14,167 nucleotides of DNA from Treponema sp. (GCA_031281855.1 JAITEW010000182.1:1-14167); one strand, 5' to 3'; positions 1-6,218 are shown, counted from the first letter of the stretch. Numbers and translations are program-made. The notes: generated by a model not told the origin, from the sequence alone.

Positions 1-141
1 GAAGTCAGCGTAGAAGCTGACGGCGAAACCTACGCTTTCCCGGATCTGGAAAGGGAAAAAACAGCCCTCGAAAACTACCGTTCCAGGATAAATCCCGCGG
101 ATTCGGCATTGGGCAAAACTGTTTTCGACTCCGGCGCTTAA
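1..141 (+). CDS. C-terminal fragment of an unidentified protein
   Basis: Frame 1 is open from the first base to a TAA at 139-141 and gives 46 residues ending in the sequence GKTVFDSGA. The composition (Glu/Lys-rich, ordinary codon use like the neighbouring genes, no internal stop) suggests the tail of a real gene whose start lies left of the window. The fragment is acidic and mostly hydrophilic, with no membrane segment or recognisable motif, so I cannot name it. A structured inverted repeat begins four bases after the stop. The opposite strand is less convincing as coding here. Confidence is moderate because only 47 codons are visible. Confidence 0.5.
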   Translation, partial: EVSVEADGETYAFPDLEREKTALENYRSRINPADSALGKTVFDSGA

Positions 142-144
142 CGC

Positions 145-227
145 CTAAACTTGACCCATATTAAGCCTCGAAGCCCCGGGGGCGGTGAAAACCCCGGTAT
201 TTCACGCAAAGTACGGGTCAAGTTTAG
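145..227. repeat. 83-bp intergenic inverted-repeat (REP-like) element
   Basis: The outer arms are a perfect 13-bp inverted repeat, ctaaacttgaccc at 145-157 and gggtcaagtttag at 215-227. Between them lie a GC-rich palindrome (173-183, five C then five G around a centre) and a second hairpin with arms gtgaaa (185-190) and tttcac (200-205) around a palindromic accccggt (191-198). This nesting resembles repetitive extragenic palindromic elements. There is no T-run after the stem, so a simple Rho-independent terminator is unlikely. An 11-base piece, tcaagtttagc (218-228), recurs at 13161-13171 in the other convergent or terminal intergenic region. The sequence shows the repeats; membership of a genome-wide family is inference. 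Confidence 0.65.
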
Positions 228-384
228 CCGCTCTGGAGGGAGGTGTAACTAGGTAAAAAGCCTCTTCAACCTAAATCGCCAGCCAGGCCCGGAGGAGAAC
301 TCCCGAGCCTGGCATACGGCATCATACCAATAAAGGCGACGCCGATGCGGCGGCATGGATGCCGCTGTTTCTATTGCTTTAGCT

Positions 385-408
385 GGAGTTTTGCTAAGGC
401 AAAACTCC
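385..408. repeat. Perfect 10-bp hairpin inside the 271-500 element
   Basis: Arms ggagttttgc (385-394) and gcaaaactcc (399-408) are perfectly complementary around the 4-base loop taag. It directly abuts the larger hairpin at 409-444, so the two stems could stack. No T-tract follows on either strand that would make a classic terminator. Confidence 0.75.
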
Positions 409-444
409 GTACCATAATCCGGCACGGATGCCGGATTATGGTAC
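409..444. repeat. Perfect 16-bp hairpin with 4-base loop
   Basis: gtaccataatccggca (409-424) and tgccggattatggtac (429-444) pair without a mismatch around the loop cgga (425-428). This is the strongest hairpin in the window. Its tip, ggcacggatgcc (421-432), matches ggcatggatgcc (352-363) at the tip of the neighbouring hairpin in 11 of 12 bases, which suggests duplication of a hairpin unit. It sits inside the 271-500 inverted-repeat element, between the unidentified upstream gene and the 3' end of the helicase gene. Confidence 0.8.
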
Positions 445-503
445 GACGACCGTCTAGCATGCCCGGGGGGGTCCCCTCCGGGCCTGGCTGGCGGATTTAG
501 CGT

Positions 504-2996
504 TCAGGGGAACAAAAATTCTTCGACCCTGCGCAGAACCGTTTTGAAGTCGCCGTAACAGGTTTTAGTTTGAGGCAGCGAGTCCAGGAAGGTCCTGCCG
601 TAGCGCTTTTTCAGGAGCCTGCCGTCCAGGACCGCCACTACCCCATGATCGCTGGAACGCCTCATCAGGCGGCCGAAGCCCTGCTTGAATTTCATCACCG
701 CTTCCGGAACTGAGAGATCCATAAACGCGTTGCCCCCTTCCTGTTCAACCCGTTCGCAACGGGCTTCGAATACCGGGTCGTTAGGGGTTCTGAAGGGAAG
801 CCTGCAGAGTATTACCAGGCGCAGCGTATCCCCGGGGGCGTCAACGCCTTCCCAGAAGGAATCGGTGGCGAAAAGCACACTGCTTTCATCGGCAAGAAAA
901 GTTGAAAGCAAGCGGGCCCGGTCGTCATCGCCCTGCTTGAGCACCTGTATGCCCTGCTTTTCAAGCAGAGGTTTCGCCTTTTCCCAGGCGCTTTGCAGGG
1001 CCAGATACGAGGTAAAGAGGATGAGAGCCGAACCTCCTGAAATTTCCGCCAAGGCTCCTGCCGCGGAATCGACAAAGACGCCGAATCCCGGTTCAGCCGG
1101 AAGCGGCGCGTCAGAGGGAACAGCCAGCAGCACCGAGGATTTATAGGGGAAAGGCGAGGGGAAAACCCCTGTGAGTATTTTCCTCTCCTCTACCAGAGCC
1201 AGGCCGGAACGGTTCTTCCAATACCAAAAGGACGCTTCGCCGCCGCTGTTTCCTACGGTCAAGGTTGCGGATACGCAGACCACGGTTTTATTGGGATCAA
1301 AAAGGGATTCCTTGAGGCTAAGCGCCACATCCAGAGGGGTAACGGTGAATTCGGCCCAGGGATCCTGCCGGGACTGGCGTTTTTCAATCCACATCACATT
1401 ACCGGGGTTTTCCTGGTATTCAAGAAACGAGGTGCAGCAGTTCCCGACAGCATCCAGCCGCCTGAGTATGGATTTGACTTCCCATACGGTCCCTTCTTCC
1501 GCAGTAGTATCAGGAACCTGTTCGAGCATTTCCCGTATCATGCCGCCCAGAAAATTGATCTGCTTCCGGAGCGCGGTAAAGAGCGGCGCAAGAAGCGTCT
1601 TGATTACATCGTCCCTTTGAGGGGTAAACCTGAAAACCCCTTCGCTGCCGCAGATCCCCAGGGCCGCTTCGTCCAGATCCTCTGCTGCGTTCCTGATTTT
1701 GTCGATTAGCTCTGCAACGCGATCCTCCATGTCTTCCCCGGCTGTTCCGGATACAGCCTGGTTTCCGGGCAGTATCCCCATAAGGCGTACCAAAAGGCCG
1801 GATTTGGCGGCCCCTCCGCCGCGCCACCGGGCCCGTTTCCGGTAGAGCCGCCCCAGGTGGCGGTATACGCCAAAGCGGCTGAATTCGGCGGAGAAAAAGG
1901 ACGTAGCAGCATCCTCTATGGTGTGGGCCTCGTCAATGATCACCCTGTTGTAAGGAGGGAGTACGACAGTATTGTCATACCCCGCGCCTTCCCGCCTGGC
2001 TGCGAGATCCGCAAAAAGCAGGTGATGATTCACGATAAGTATCTTCGCGTCCGCAGCTTCGCGCCGCAAGGCGAAGACAAAGCACTTTTCCCTGTCAGGG
2101 CAGCGTAATCCCATGCAGGTATCAGCCTCGGAACAGAGCCGGGACCAGATCCCTTCGGCAGGCATGAACGAAAGATCCGAACGGCAGCCGGTTCCTGTTG
2201 TTTCGGCCCAGCGGGCTATGGCATCGATAGTTTCGTTTTCGCCTTCATCCAGGGAAGGCTCCTTGAGGGCGTCTTCAAGACGCCTCAGGCAGAGGTAATT
2301 CCCGCGGCCCTTGATCAGGGCGGTTTTTATTTTGCCCCCTAAAGCTCCGGCTACTAAGGGGATGTCTTTCTCATAGAGCTGCTGCTGCAGGGTAATTGTG
2401 GCAGTGGATATGACGATGCGTTCTTCGTTTTCCTCGGCGTACCGCAGCGCAGGGAGGAGATACGCGAAAGATTTGCCTACCCCTGTTCCCGCTTCAGCGG
2501 CGGCTATAGCGTCCTCGTTGAAAGCTTTTATGATAAGCTGCATCAGGTCCAGTTGGGACTGCCTGGTTTCATAAACCGGAAGCCTCGCGGCAATGGCGCC
2601 GCCTTCTTCGAGGGCTCCGGTTATAGCCAGGGGATCGAGCTTTTTCCGCATCCGGCGCCTGGCAGGCTCCGCTACGGCGTATACCCTCTCGACCCTGTTA
2701 TCAACGATAAAGGAACCGGTGCCGCCTTCAGCAGCCTGGGACGCGATAACCATGTCGGCATCGCTGGGGCTCAGGAAACCCGAAGGGTGGTTGTGGATGA
2801 GCACATCGGCGTTTTCAAGTTTATCCTGCAGAGCCGGAACGGAAACCTCGTTCCCCCGTGCGGCGATCCTGATCCTCGCGACCCTGCCGCTTTCGTCAAG
2901 AAACCCCAGGGCGAAGACCTCGTTCCCCCCGGCGTCCTCTATAGCCTCTCTGAGTGTAGCGATCGCCTGTTCCGATAAACGTTTATTTGCCTGCAC
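504..2996 (-). CDS. JAMM-domain / DinG-family Fe-S helicase fusion
   Basis: This is a superfamily 2 ATP-dependent DNA helicase of the DinG/XPD family (5'-3' unwinding in characterised members) with an added N-terminal domain. Residues 1-115 carry a RadC-like JAMM motif: H68-x-H70-P, S78 and D81 in the HxH-x7-S-x2-D pattern. The helicase core follows: Q-motif region 142-152, Walker A (AEAGTGVGKS, 167-176) and DEAH box 355-358. Cysteines 236, 294, 299 and 305 have the final 5- and 6-residue spacing of the DinG 4Fe-4S site. Near the C-terminus are motif V (SFWEGVD) and motif VI (QGFGRLMRR). The length of 830 aa is larger than Escherichia coli DinG. The start is GTG at 2994-2996: an in-frame TAA lies 9 nt upstream and no other plausible start precedes the JAMM motif. 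No clear Shine-Dalgarno sequence is visible. The domain calls are firm; the exact role (repair or R-loop removal) is inferred. Confidence 0.92.
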   Translation of the reverse strand: MQANKRLSEQAIATLREAIEDAGGNEVFALGFLDESGRVARIRIAARGNEVSVPALQDKLENADVLIHNHPSGFLSPSDADMVIASQAAEGGTGSFIVDNRVERVYAVAEPARRRMRKKLDPLAITGALEEGGAIAARLPVYETRQSQLDLMQLIIKAFNEDAIAAAEAGTGVGKSFAYLLPALRYAEENEERIVISTATITLQQQLYEKDIPLVAGALGGKIKTALIKGRGNYLCLRRLEDALKEPSLDEGENETIDAIARWAETTGTGCRSDLSFMPAEGIWSRLCSEADTCMGLRCPDREKCFVFALRREAADAKILIVNHHLLFADLAARREGAGYDNTVVLPPYNRVIIDEAHTIEDAATSFFSAEFSRFGVYRHLGRLYRKRARWRGGGAAKSGLLVRLMGILPGNQAVSGTAGEDMEDRVAELIDKIRNAAEDLDEAALGICGSEGVFRFTPQRDDVIKTLLAPLFTALRKQINFLGGMIREMLEQVPDTTAEEGTVWEVKSILRRLDAVGNCCTSFLEYQENPGNVMWIEKRQSRQDPWAEFTVTPLDVALSLKESLFDPNKTVVCVSATLTVGNSGGEASFWYWKNRSGLALVEERKILTGVFPSPFPYKSSVLLAVPSDAPLPAEPGFGVFVDSAAGALAEISGGSALILFTSYLALQSAWEKAKPLLEKQGIQVLKQGDDDRARLLSTFLADESSVLFATDSFWEGVDAPGDTLRLVILCRLPFRTPNDPVFEARCERVEQEGGNAFMDLSVPEAVMKFKQGFGRLMRRSSDHGVVAVLDGRLLKKRYGRTFLDSLPQTKTCYGDFKTVLRRVEEFLFP

Positions 2997-3006
2997 AGAA
3001 TTCTGT
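2995..3006. promoter_or_regulatory. 12-bp perfect palindrome at the helicase start codon
   Basis: acagaa followed directly by ttctgt forms a perfect palindrome that overlaps two bases of the GTG start codon of the minus-strand helicase gene and fills most of the 13-nt gap to the tRNA. It has no loop, so it suits a dimeric DNA-binding protein better than an RNA hairpin. It does not match the LexA pattern CTGT-N8-ACAG. A function is speculative, since a 12-bp palindrome can occur by chance. Confidence 0.3.
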
Positions 3007-3009
3007 TAA

Positions 3010-3083
<74 letters not shown>

Positions 3084-3102
3084 TCTGCCCTTCAACATGA
3101 AT

Positions 3103-3132
3103 ACCATACCCGACCTGCGCCGCAGGTGTCAA
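3103..3132 (-). promoter_or_regulatory. Sigma-70-type promoter for tRNA-Arg (and probably the helicase)
   Basis: On the minus strand a perfect -35 box TTGACA (3132-3127) is followed by an 18-nt spacer and a -10 box TATGGT (3108-3103). Transcription would start near 3096, giving a leader of about 13 nt before the tRNA 5' end at 3083. The spacer is almost filled by a palindrome, described separately. The boxes are seen directly; their activity is inferred. Confidence 0.65.
3113..3127. promoter_or_regulatory. Palindrome within the tRNA promoter spacer (possible operator)
   Basis: acctgcg (3113-3119) and cgcaggt (3121-3127) form a perfect 7-bp inverted repeat around one base. It lies between the -35 and -10 boxes of the minus-strand promoter and overlaps the edge of the -35 box. 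That is a classic place for a repressor or a spacer-distorting activator. No matching regulator is encoded nearby, so the assignment is tentative. Confidence 0.4.
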
Positions 3133-3160
3133 TGGTTCGGATAATGCGACGGGATATGCG

Positions 3161-3189
3161 TTGCTATTCCGGCCTCCTCCGGGTATACT
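3161..3189 (+). promoter_or_regulatory. Promoter of maf, giving a near-leaderless mRNA
   Basis: TTGCTA (3161-3166), a 17-nt spacer and TATACT (3184-3189) make a good sigma-70-type promoter. The expected start of transcription, about 7 nt after the -10 box, falls near 3196, only about 3 nt before the maf ATG at 3199. No Shine-Dalgarno sequence is present before that ATG, which fits leaderless translation. This promoter is divergent from that of the tRNA, with their -35 boxes about 28 bp apart. Confidence 0.55.
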
Positions 3190-3198
3190 GGGCACCGG

Positions 3199-3786
3199 AT
3201 GGAACCAATTATTTTAGCATCAGGATCCCTCAGGCGGCAGGAGTATTTCCGGCTCATGGGGCTTCCGTTCAGCATTATGCCTTCGCCGGATGATGAAGTC
3301 TACGACCCCGGTATGGAACCCCAGGCGGCGGCGGAAAAACTGGCAAAACAAAAGGTACACAAGGCGATAGAATACCTTAAAGGCCGGACCCCGCCATGGA
3401 TAGCCGGAGCTGACACCATTATCTCGGTTGACGGGCGTATCTACGGCAAGCCCAATGACCGGGAAGAGGCGCAGCGCATACTGTCCGTTCTGCAAGGGAG
3501 GGATCACGATGTTTTCACCGCTGTAGCCCTCTTCAACGGCAGGGAAAAAACCATGGACTGCCGCATGGTCCTGAGTACCGTGAGTTTCGCCCCTCTTTCC
3601 GGCAACGAGATGGAATGGTACCTCAATACCGGGGAATGGCAGGGAGCCGCCGGGGCCTACAAAATCCAGGGCCTGGCAAGCTGTTTTATTTCAGGGATAA
3701 AAGGCTCCTATACCTCTATCGTGGGCTTGCCAATGCGGGAATTTTATGTCATGCTAAGGGATAACGGTTACCCCTATGGGGGTTAA
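3199..3786 (+). CDS. maf: Maf-family nucleoside triphosphate pyrophosphatase
   Basis: Maf proteins hydrolyse non-canonical or selected nucleotides (dTTP, UTP, m7GTP and modified forms, depending on subgroup) to the monophosphate and pyrophosphate, and are linked to nucleotide-pool cleaning and to septum control. The 195 aa match the usual length. Visible motifs are ILASGSLRRQE (5-15, a variant of the SxSPRR phosphate-binding loop), GADT (70-73, catalytic Asp), GKP (83-85), GAAGAYKIQG (149-158) and GSYTSIVGLP (169-178). The ATG at 3199 begins the conserved N-terminus directly. The gene is transcribed from its own promoter and lies about 80 bp upstream of rpsB. I cannot assign the substrate subgroup with certainty; the YKIQG stretch resembles the YhdE-like type. 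Confidence 0.93.
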   Translation: MEPIILASGSLRRQEYFRLMGLPFSIMPSPDDEVYDPGMEPQAAAEKLAKQKVHKAIEYLKGRTPPWIAGADTIISVDGRIYGKPNDREEAQRILSVLQGRDHDVFTAVALFNGREKTMDCRMVLSTVSFAPLSGNEMEWYLNTGEWQGAAGAYKIQGLASCFISGIKGSYTSIVGLPMREFYVMLRDNGYPYGG

Positions 3787-3791
3787 ATTTT
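3770..3791 (+). terminator. Weak hairpin at the maf stop codon
   Basis: acccc (3770-3774) and ggggt (3779-3783) can form a short stem around tatg, followed by taaatttt. The stem overlaps the end of maf. A second small hairpin follows, with arms tcatcc (3795-3800) and ggatga (3807-3812). Either could attenuate read-through into rpsB. The stems are short and the T-tract is poor, so this is a weak call. Confidence 0.3.
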
Positions 3792-3817
3792 CCGTCATCC
3801 TCTAACGGATGATGAGA

Positions 3818-3852
3818 TATAGTGAAGGTGGCAAAAAACACACGGTTTTTTG
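3818..3852 (+). promoter_or_regulatory. rpsB leader: possible -10 box and hairpin before the ribosome-binding site
   Basis: TATAGT (3818-3823) could be a -10 box, but no good -35 box is seen at the right spacing. A perfect 8-bp stem with arms caaaaaac (3832-3839) and gttttttg (3845-3852) and a 5-nt loop then ends three bases before the Shine-Dalgarno sequence gaggagga (3856-3863). A leader hairpin here could serve autoregulation by S2 or act as a weak attenuator. The hairpin is visible; its function is inferred, and the promoter is uncertain. Confidence 0.35.
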
Positions 3853-3867
3853 TCTGAGGAGGAAGCT

Positions 3868-4755
3868 TTGGCGGTAGTTACCATGAAGAGCCTGCTGGAA
3901 TCAGGCGTGCACTTTGGGCACCAGGTAAAACGCTGGGATCCGCGGATGAAAAAGTACATCTTTGCGGAACGGAACGGGATCCATATTATCGATCTTCAAA
4001 AAACCATTCAGGCCATTAAGGACGCCTATGACGCGGTCCGAAAGGTCGTGGCTTCGGGCAAAACGGTCCTGTTTGTAGGGACCAAGAAGCAGGCCCAGCA
4101 GGCGATCCAGAAAGAAGCCGAACGCTGCGGTATGTTCTATGTAAACAACCGCTGGCTTGGCGGGATGCTCACCAATTTCGTTACCATTAAAAAGTCCCTG
4201 CTCCGGCTCAAAAAGCTGGAAAAGATGGAAGTTGACGGTACTTTTGAAAACCTCACTAAGAAGGAAATCGCCAGTCTGGGCAAAGAACGGGCCAAACTCC
4301 AGAAAAACCTGGGGGGTATCAAAGAGATGAAGGAACTTCCTGGGATCATTTTTATCATCGACACCAGGAAAGAAGCCATCACCGTAGCGGAAGCCCAGCG
4401 CATGGGTATTCCTATCGTCGCCGTAGTGGACACCAACTGCAACCCTGATGGGATCAATTATCCTATACCAGGAAACGACGACGCTATCCGGGCCATCACC
4501 CTTTTTACCCAGATTATCGCCAACGCCGTTGAAGAAGCGGACAACGAGGTGGGCCTCAAGATCATCGAAACCCTGGGCGACGAGGACGAAGACATAGAAG
4601 GCATCATGACCGATGTTTCTATCAAGGAAGAAGACCGGGAAATTGACATCGAATCCTACTCCGGCGAACAGCCGGTTGTTGTTAATAAGGAAGCTGCAGC
4701 GGAAGAAGATGAAGAACTTCCTGTTGATATCGACAAAGCTTATGGAGAAGCATAA
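3868..4755 (+). CDS. rpsB: 30S ribosomal protein S2
   Basis: S2 joins the 30S subunit late, near S1, and is needed for translation initiation. The family signature is clear: LLESGVHFGHQVKRW (9-23), the RNGIHIIDLQKT stretch (35-46), NRWLGGMLTNF (94-104) and PIVAVVDTNCNPDGINYPIPGNDDA (182-206; stated here by position only as a conserved block). I place the start at TTG 3868, not the in-frame TTG at 3850. The gaggagga sequence at 3856-3863 has the right spacing for 3868, and the resulting N-terminus MAVVTMKSLLE is typical of treponemes. The protein is 295 aa against about 240 in Escherichia coli. The extra residues from about 224 onward form a highly acidic tail. The stop overlaps the tsf start (TAATG), so the two are translationally coupled. 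It is the first gene of the nine-gene operon. Confidence 0.97.
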   Translation: MAVVTMKSLLESGVHFGHQVKRWDPRMKKYIFAERNGIHIIDLQKTIQAIKDAYDAVRKVVASGKTVLFVGTKKQAQQAIQKEAERCGMFYVNNRWLGGMLTNFVTIKKSLLRLKKLEKMEVDGTFENLTKKEIASLGKERAKLQKNLGGIKEMKELPGIIFIIDTRKEAITVAEAQRMGIPIVAVVDTNCNPDGINYPIPGNDDAIRAITLFTQIIANAVEEADNEVGLKIIETLGDEDEDIEGIMTDVSIKEEDREIDIESYSGEQPVVVNKEAAAEEDEELPVDIDKAYGEA

Positions 4756-5618
4756 TGGCAACGATTAGCGCATCAGATGTAAAAGCTCTCAGGGAAAAAA
4801 CCGGAGCCGGTATGATGGAATGTAAAAACGCTCTGGTAGAAACCAACGGGGATTTCGCGAAAGCTGAAAAGCTGCTGAAAGAAAAGGGCCTTGCGGCAGT
4901 TGAAAAACGGGCCGGCAGGGCTACCAACGAAGGCAAGATCTTCGTAAAAATCAAAGCCTGTCCCGAAGGTTCCCAGGCGGCGCTGGTCGAACTGGTTTCG
5001 GAAACCGACTTCGTGGCCCGGAACCCGGACTTTATCGCACTGGGAAACGCCATAGCGGAAAAGGTCCTGGAAAAAGGCTATACTGAACCCAACGGCGAGC
5101 TTAACGGCATGGTTTCCGATCTCGCCACGAAGATCCGGGAAAACATGAGCCTCAAACGCATCACTATCCTCAAAGCCGCGCCGGGGGAATACCTTGAAAG
5201 TTATATCCACGGCGACGGGGCCATAGGCGTAGTGGTCAAGGCCGCTGCGGACAAACCGGAGATCTTCCAAAACGAAGAAGCCAGGGAATTTGTCCATAAC
5301 ATCGCCCTCCATATCGCGGCTTTCAACCCTCTGGCTCTGGACCGGAGCAAAGTCGACCAGGGCTTCCTCAAGGAACAGGAGGAGATCTTCCGCAAACAGA
5401 TGGAACAGGATGAAAAGATGAAGGGTAAGCCCGGGAATGTGATCGACAACATACTCAAAGGCAAAGTAAGCAAATACCTCTCCGACATCTGCCTGCTTGA
5501 ACAGGGATATGTAAAGGACGAAAAATTCACCGTCACCCAGGCTTTGGCGGATATAGGGAAGCGTCTCGGCGCTAAACTATCCATCCTTGACTTTGTCTAT
5601 TTCAAAGTAGGCGGATGA
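4755..5618 (+). CDS. tsf: Translation elongation factor Ts
   Basis: EF-Ts is the guanine-nucleotide exchange factor that reloads EF-Tu with GTP in the cytoplasm. The N-terminal UBA-like segment with KALREKTGAGMMECKNAL (10-27) is followed by the core domain, which carries the TDFV motif at 84-87 that contacts EF-Tu and displaces the magnesium ion. The length of 287 aa is normal. The ATG shares its A with the last base of the rpsB stop codon, the near-universal rpsB-tsf pairing. A 45-nt gap with a small hairpin (arms aagcc 5624-5628 and ggctt 5632-5636) separates it from frr. Confidence 0.98.
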   Translation: MATISASDVKALREKTGAGMMECKNALVETNGDFAKAEKLLKEKGLAAVEKRAGRATNEGKIFVKIKACPEGSQAALVELVSETDFVARNPDFIALGNAIAEKVLEKGYTEPNGELNGMVSDLATKIRENMSLKRITILKAAPGEYLESYIHGDGAIGVVVKAAADKPEIFQNEEAREFVHNIALHIAAFNPLALDRSKVDQGFLKEQEEIFRKQMEQDEKMKGKPGNVIDNILKGKVSKYLSDICLLEQGYVKDEKFTVTQALADIGKRLGAKLSILDFVYFKVGG

Positions 5619-5663
5619 GTATAAAGCCTCCGGCTTGGTTCTCATTCCCAAAGGGAGATTAAC

Positions 5664-6218
5664 ATGCATCCTGCAATAACGGCGTCAGAAGAACGGATGA
5701 AGAAAACCGTACAGAGCCTTAAAGACGGGTTCGCATCCCTCAGAACCGGCCGGGCGTCGGCGGCCCTTTTTGACCGTATCAAAGTAGACTATTACGGCGA
5801 AAAGTCCCCTCTGAACCAGGTGGCTAACATTTCGATACCAGAAGCCCGGCTTATTGTTATACAGCCTTGGGACAAGGCGTTAATCGGCGAAATCGAAAAA
5901 GCCATCAGGACTTCGGAGCTTTCCCTTAACCCTTCCAACGACGGCAAGGTGATACGTATTTCCATTCCTCCGCTTACAGAGGAACGGCGCAAGGATCTGG
6001 TCAAGCAGGCCAAAAACCAGGCCGAGCAAGGCCGGGTCGCCGTACGAAACATACGCCGGGACGGGAACGACGAGCTCAAAAAACTGCTTAAAGACGGAAA
6101 ACTGACGGAAGATGAAGAAGGCAAGGCTTCGGAAGAGCTGCAGAAGCTGACGGATTCTTATATCGGCAAGGTTAACCATGTGCTGGACGAAAAAGAAAAA
6201 GAGATTATGGAAGTTTAA
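5664..6218 (+). CDS. frr: Ribosome recycling factor
   Basis: RRF works with EF-G to split the post-termination ribosome. The 184-aa length is that of the family (about 185). Characteristic features are the SLRTGRASAALFDRIKVDYYG segment (25-45, with the RTGRA loop), the central PWDKALIGEIEKAI beta-rich domain (about 69-82) and the long C-terminal helices with RRKDLVKQAKNQAE and VRNIRRD (about 107-131). A gggag Shine-Dalgarno sequence (5654-5658) precedes the ATG. It belongs to the rpsB-tsf-frr translation group, and 61 nt follow before uppS. Confidence 0.98.
   Translation: MHPAITASEERMKKTVQSLKDGFASLRTGRASAALFDRIKVDYYGEKSPLNQVANISIPEARLIVIQPWDKALIGEIEKAIRTSELSLNPSNDGKVIRISIPPLTEERRKDLVKQAKNQAEQGRVAVRNIRRDGNDELKKLLKDGKLTEDEEGKASEELQKLTDSYIGKVNHVLDEKEKEIMEV

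Larger units (their letters stand above)
271..500. repeat. 230-bp element bounded by ~25-bp inverted repeats, MITE-like or structured RNA
   Basis: Positions 271-295 and 475-500 are reverse complements over 25 bases, broken only by one extra G in the right arm (around 493). The match includes gccaggcccggagg at 282-295 against cctccgggcctggc at 475-488. Weaker complementarity seems to continue inward to about 320 and 449. The interior contains no ORF of note but holds strong hairpins at 350-365, 385-408 and 409-444. The right arm ends three bases before the stop codon of the minus-strand helicase gene. I see no clear target-site duplication (flanks ttcaac and cgttca are only similar). It could be a MITE-like mobile repeat, a REP-type element or a structured RNA; the sequence alone does not decide. 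Confidence 0.6.

Noticed and set aside
231..250. A Shine-Dalgarno-like stretch ggagggaggtg
   Set aside because: It is followed within a few bases by taa and tag with no start codon or reading frame, so it serves no gene that I can see.
271..500. Integron attC site, CRISPR repeat, SRP RNA or tmRNA
   Set aside because: There is no attC core GTT/AAC arrangement, no regularly spaced direct repeats, and none of the conserved SRP or tmRNA sequences.
685..1146. Plus-strand open frames across the helicase gene (for example 685-1146, 1171-1620, 2553-3009)
   Set aside because: They lie opposite clear helicase motifs, are rich in Ser/Arg/Pro as shadow frames are, and lack ribosome-binding sites.
2995..3006. 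LexA/SOS box at the helicase start
   Set aside because: The palindrome is ACAG-N4-CTGT, not CTGT-N8-ACAG, and it does not fit the Gram-positive box either. It is kept only as an unassigned palindrome.
3850..3867. A TTG start for rpsB at 3850
   Set aside because: It lies inside the leader hairpin and before the Shine-Dalgarno sequence, which is correctly spaced for the TTG at 3868.
3901..4761. A 286-codon open frame on the minus strand opposite rpsB
   Set aside because: It is antisense to a certain ribosomal protein gene, has a Phe/Val-rich composition typical of reverse-frame shadows, and has no recognisable domain.
4773..5312. A 179-codon minus-strand open frame opposite tsf
   Set aside because: It is antisense to EF-Ts, has no motif, and its composition mirrors the real gene.
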